A stretch of DNA of 64,000 nucleotides, taken from positions 2,020,001 to 2,084,000 of the forward strand of contig NZ_CP151587.1 in the NCBI RefSeq assembly GCF_038396845.1, given 5' to 3'. The notes under the pieces are model-generated. The model ran no database searches. It was not told where the DNA came from and saw only the letters and a program-made list of their open reading frames with translations. Origin of the DNA: Gymnodinialimonas sp. 57CJ19. GTDB lineage: Bacteria > Pseudomonadota > Alphaproteobacteria > Rhodobacterales > Rhodobacteraceae. Every line of letters begins with the position of its first letter. Positions within the stretch are counted from its first letter, which is position 1. Shown here in pieces: positions 61,652 through 64,000 of the stretch. Both the position numbers and the translations under genes were made by a program.

Positions 61652-62379
61652 TCCAGCCACGCCAAAACTTGCGCGACCTCGTGGGCCTCCGGGCGGTTCG
61701 GGATCGCGGGGCGGTCGATCATGATGACCGGCAAGCCAAGGGTGCGGGCAGCCTCGATCTTGGCATAAGCGCCTGTGCCTCCAGCATTTTTGGACACCAC
61801 GAGGTCGATGTCATGGGCCTCCATCAGGGCTTGGTCATCGGCCAAGGTAAACGGCCCACGCGATACAAGAACTTGCGTGCGCGGCAGGGGCAGCGCGGCC
61901 TTGGGCGGGTCCACCAGACGCAACAGATAAAAATGCTGCGGGTTGGGCGCGAAGTCGGCCAAATGCATCCGCCCCACGGCCAGCATGACGCGCAAGGCAG
62001 GCCGGTTCAAGGCTGCGACCGCTCCGGAAATATCGGGCACATGGGTCCAGTTGTCGCCCGGCTGCGCCTCCCAAGGGGCACGGGTCAGCGCGATCAGCGG
62101 AACCTCAGCCATGGAGCAAGCAGAGATCGCGTTGGCGCTCATCTGCGCGGCAAAGGGATGGGTGGCATCGACCACATGGGTGATCTTCTCGGCCCGCAGG
62201 TATTCCGCCAAGCCGCCCGCGCCGCCGAAGCCACCGACACGCTGCGGCAGAGGCTGTCGCACGGGCCGCTCAACCCGCCCCGCAAAGGACACGACGCCCG
62301 CAATCCCGGCCTCGGCCACCGCGCGGGCCAGCGCCGTGGCCTCCATCGTGCCGCCAAGGATCAAAAGGTTGGGTGTCAT
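61615..62379 (-). CDS. cobK: Precorrin-6A reductase
   Basis: CobK reduces precorrin-6A with NADPH. The 254-aa product opens with LLILGGTMEATALARAVAEAG and has VDATHPFAAQMSANA near residue 88, VMLAVGRMHLADF and VVSKNAGGTGAYAKIEAARTLGLPVIMIDRP. It runs against the surrounding operon: the 3' end overlaps cobJ by 37 nt and the start codon shares two bases with the cobL start (CATG at 62377-62380). Its promoter must therefore lie inside the cobL coding sequence. GGAG 9 nt upstream supports the start. Confidence 0.93.
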   Translation of the reverse strand: MTPNLLILGGTMEATALARAVAEAGIAGVVSFAGRVERPVRQPLPQRVGGFGGAGGLAEYLRAEKITHVVDATHPFAAQMSANAISACSMAEVPLIALTRAPWEAQPGDNWTHVPDISGAVAALNRPALRVMLAVGRMHLADFAPNPQHFYLLRLVDPPKAALPLPRTQVLVSRGPFTLADDQALMEAHDIDLVVSKNAGGTGAYAKIEAARTLGLPVIMIDRPAIPNRPEAHEVAQVLAWLDHSASFATERGV

Positions 62380-63574
62380 GGCTGAAGCTCCGTGGATCAC
62401 GATTGTCGGACTGACCGAGGATGGACCGGACGGGTTGTCCCCCGCAAGCGCCGTGGCCTTGGCGCGGGCCGAAATCATCATGGGGCCGAAACGGCACTTG
62501 AGCCTGTTGCCCGAAGGCGGCGCACGGCGCATCGAATGGCCCGTACCCTTTGCCGACGGGATTGCGGTGTTGAAAGGCCTGAAAGGGCAGCGGGTCGTGG
62601 TGCTCGTGTCGGGCGATCCGTTTTGGTACGGGGCCGGGCGGGCGATCTCCAAGGCGTTTGACCGATCCGAGTGGCAGGCGCTTCCCGCGCCATCGGTCTT
62701 TACCCTTGCGGCGGCGCGGATGGGCTGGCCGGTGGAAGATACCCTGTGCATCGGGCTCCATGCGGCGCCTCTGGCACGGTTGCGGCCCTATCTGGCCCCC
62801 GGGCTTCGGGCGATCGTGCTGCTGCGCGACGGGGCGGCGGTGGCGGAATTGGCCACCTACCTAGAAACGCAGGACTTCGCGGACACCTCCCTAACCGTGG
62901 CAGAGGCGCTTGGCGGGCCGCGCGAAAAACTGCGCGTGCTCGATGTTGAAGCGGCGAAGACGGGCTCCTTCGATGCCCCCCTTTGTGTCGCCCTGAAAGT
63001 GGCCGGAAAGGGCGCGGCAATCCCCTTGGTCTCTGGCCGCCCGGATGAGCTGTTTGAGACAGATGGCGTGATGACCAAACGCCCGATGCGTGCGTTGACC
63101 CTTTCGGCCCTTGCCCCCCGCGCGGGCGAGCATCTTTGGGACATCGGCGGCGGCTCCGGCACCATCGCGGTGGAATGGGCCTTGGCGCACAGCACCTGCA
63201 CCGCCAGCGTGGTCGAGATCCGCGAAGATCGCGCTGCGTTGATCCGCGCCAATGCGGCGGCCTTTGGCTTGGACCGGATCAAGCTTCATCTTGGTGAGGC
63301 CGTAGCGCAGCTTGCAAATTTGCCCCAGCCCGACGCCGTGTTTATTGGCGGCGGCCTGTCCGAGACGCTCCTGGAAAAGGTCACGGCCCTGCCTTCCGGC
63401 ACAAGGATCGTGGCCAACGGCGTGACCCTGGAGGCCGAGGCCCTTCTGACCGCCGCCCAAGCTCGCCATGGCGGCGATTTGATGCGTGTGGAAATCGCCC
63501 ATGCAGCCCCCCTTGGCGGTAAACGGGCGTGGCAATCAGCCTATCCCGTGGTGCAATGGAGCGTGGTTCTATGA
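62378..63574 (+). CDS. cobL: Precorrin-6Y C5,15-methyltransferase (decarboxylating)
   Basis: CobL methylates C-5 and C-15 and decarboxylates the C-12 acetate. The 398-aa two-domain protein has an N-terminal CobI-like methyltransferase domain (WITIVGLTEDGPDGLSPASAVAL, VVVLVSGDPFWYGAGRAI). The C-terminal Rossmann methyltransferase domain contains GEHLWDIGGGSGTIAVEWALAH near residue 250. ATG 62378 with AAAGG upstream is used; the long upstream frame lies antisense to cobK and is rejected. It overlaps the next gene by 4 nt. Confidence 0.94.
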   Translation: MAEAPWITIVGLTEDGPDGLSPASAVALARAEIIMGPKRHLSLLPEGGARRIEWPVPFADGIAVLKGLKGQRVVVLVSGDPFWYGAGRAISKAFDRSEWQALPAPSVFTLAAARMGWPVEDTLCIGLHAAPLARLRPYLAPGLRAIVLLRDGAAVAELATYLETQDFADTSLTVAEALGGPREKLRVLDVEAAKTGSFDAPLCVALKVAGKGAAIPLVSGRPDELFETDGVMTKRPMRALTLSALAPRAGEHLWDIGGGSGTIAVEWALAHSTCTASVVEIREDRAALIRANAAAFGLDRIKLHLGEAVAQLANLPQPDAVFIGGGLSETLLEKVTALPSGTRIVANGVTLEAEALLTAAQARHGGDLMRVEIAHAAPLGGKRAWQSAYPVVQWSVVL

Positions 63575-63945
63575 TCGTCGCGGGTTTCGGATTTCGCACC
63601 TCTGCCACAGTCGATAGCCTGGCCGATGCTTACGGCCGGGCAGGGGGCGGGGCGGGGCGCTTGGCCACTACTGCCGACAAGGCACGATCGGATGCGATGA
63701 TCGCCTTCTCCGCGCAGTCGGGGGTGTCCCTCGTTGGGGTTTTTCCTGATGATCTGACCAAACAGGCAACTATAACTCTTTCAACGACTTCACAAAAACA
63801 ACGCAGCGTGGGCTCCGTGGCCGAGGCCGCAGCGCTGGCCGCCGCGGGTCCCGGTGCCCGCTTGCTGGCCCCGCGCGTGATCTCGGCGGACCGATTGGCA
63901 ACCTGTGCGCTCGCGTCCACATTTCCGGAAGGAGAGACATCATGA
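63571..63945 (+). CDS. cobE: CobE / CbiG C-terminal-domain cobalamin protein
   Basis: The 124-aa protein (MIVAGFGFRTSATVDSLADAY) has the VAGFGFR start and SVAEAAALAAAGPGARLLAPRVISADRLATCALA end of the CobE/CbiG-C family. In aerobic pathways it is needed for cobalamin synthesis, though its exact step is not settled. It overlaps cobL and cobM by 4 nt each, confirming one operon. Confidence 0.88.
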   Translation: MIVAGFGFRTSATVDSLADAYGRAGGGAGRLATTADKARSDAMIAFSAQSGVSLVGVFPDDLTKQATITLSTTSQKQRSVGSVAEAAALAAAGPGARLLAPRVISADRLATCALASTFPEGETS

Positions 63946-64000
63946 CCGTGCACTTCATCGGCGCAGGCCCCGGCGCGCCGGACCTTCTGACGCTGCGCGG
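63942..64000 (+). CDS. cobM: Precorrin-4 C(11)-methyltransferase, 5' fragment cut by the window end
   Basis: Only the first 19 complete codons are inside the window (MTVHFIGAGPGAPDLLTLR). The GAGPGAPDLLT motif is the SAM-binding start of CobM/CbiF. GGAGAG lies 5-6 nt before the ATG, and the start overlaps the cobE stop by 4 nt. The remainder should lie directly beyond the window. Confidence 0.85.
   Translation, partial: MTVHFIGAGPGAPDLLTLR

Noticed and set aside
61943..62377. N-terminal extension of cobL by about 145 codons
   Set aside because: It is antisense to the conserved part of cobK, and the CobL methyltransferase domain starts at ATG 62378.
1..64000. tRNA, rRNA, CRISPR array, insertion sequence or prophage
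   Set aside because: No cloverleaf-like segment, no spaced direct repeats of CRISPR type, no transposase or integrase and no phage structural gene were seen.

Overview
The window is about 64 kb of GC-rich, densely packed bacterial chromosome. Gene content and style point to an alphaproteobacterium of the Rhodobacteraceae (Roseobacter group). Indicators are the oxygen-dependent cobalamin genes (cobG, cobN), a TRAP transporter, fused-type NADP malic enzyme, DUF1127 and GFA proteins, MerR-controlled beta-oxidation genes, and many ATGA start/stop overlaps. I see no tRNA, rRNA, insertion sequence, prophage or CRISPR array. The species cannot be named from this sequence.

Layout. 0-7.4 kb is housekeeping: a PspA-like protein with a YiaA-like membrane protein, glyA, nadK, maeB and a soluble hybrid histidine kinase. 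7.4-12.0 kb is a tight nucleoside-salvage operon (cdd-deoA-deoB-add-upp). 12.0-17.1 kb holds a secreted SPOR protein, a membrane protein that looks like an inactivated M48 peptidase, an acyl-CoA ligase and an outer-membrane beta-barrel protein. 17.1-26.8 kb is mostly minus-strand fatty acid beta-oxidation: two MerR regulators, acyl-CoA dehydrogenase, thiolase, a two-domain NTF2-like protein and FadJ. Among these are a YidD-like protein, a GST and small unknown ORFs. 26.8-34.7 kb carries two thioesterases, a MATE exporter, pyrD with an ArsC-like protein and a DUF952 protein, a periplasmic 5'-nucleotidase, DUF1127, a YedK-type protein and a TDT/SLAC1 channel.

34.7-51.0 kb is the most interesting part. 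It is a multi-operon catabolic cluster with a molybdenum hydroxylase (three subunits), a 2,6-dihydroxypyridine-hydroxylase-like FAD monooxygenase, a cyclase-family hydrolase, a PuuE-like deacetylase-fold hydrolase, a cupin, two GSTs, OsmC, a luciferase-like monooxygenase with an alpha/beta hydrolase, a TRAP transporter and a TetR regulator. I find five copies of one palindrome, TTATTTATC-N4-GATAAATAA, all in intergenic regions here and covering nearly every promoter of the cluster. I propose this is the operator of the TetR protein and that the cluster is one regulon, probably for an N-heteroaromatic or related organic acid. The substrate is unknown.

51.0-64.0 kb is cobalamin synthesis: cobQ and cobO on the minus strand, then a cobalamin riboswitch driving DUF1636-cobW-cobN-cobG-cobH-cobI-cobJ, with cobK inverted, followed by cobL, a cobE/cbiG-C gene and the first codons of cobM, cut by the window end.
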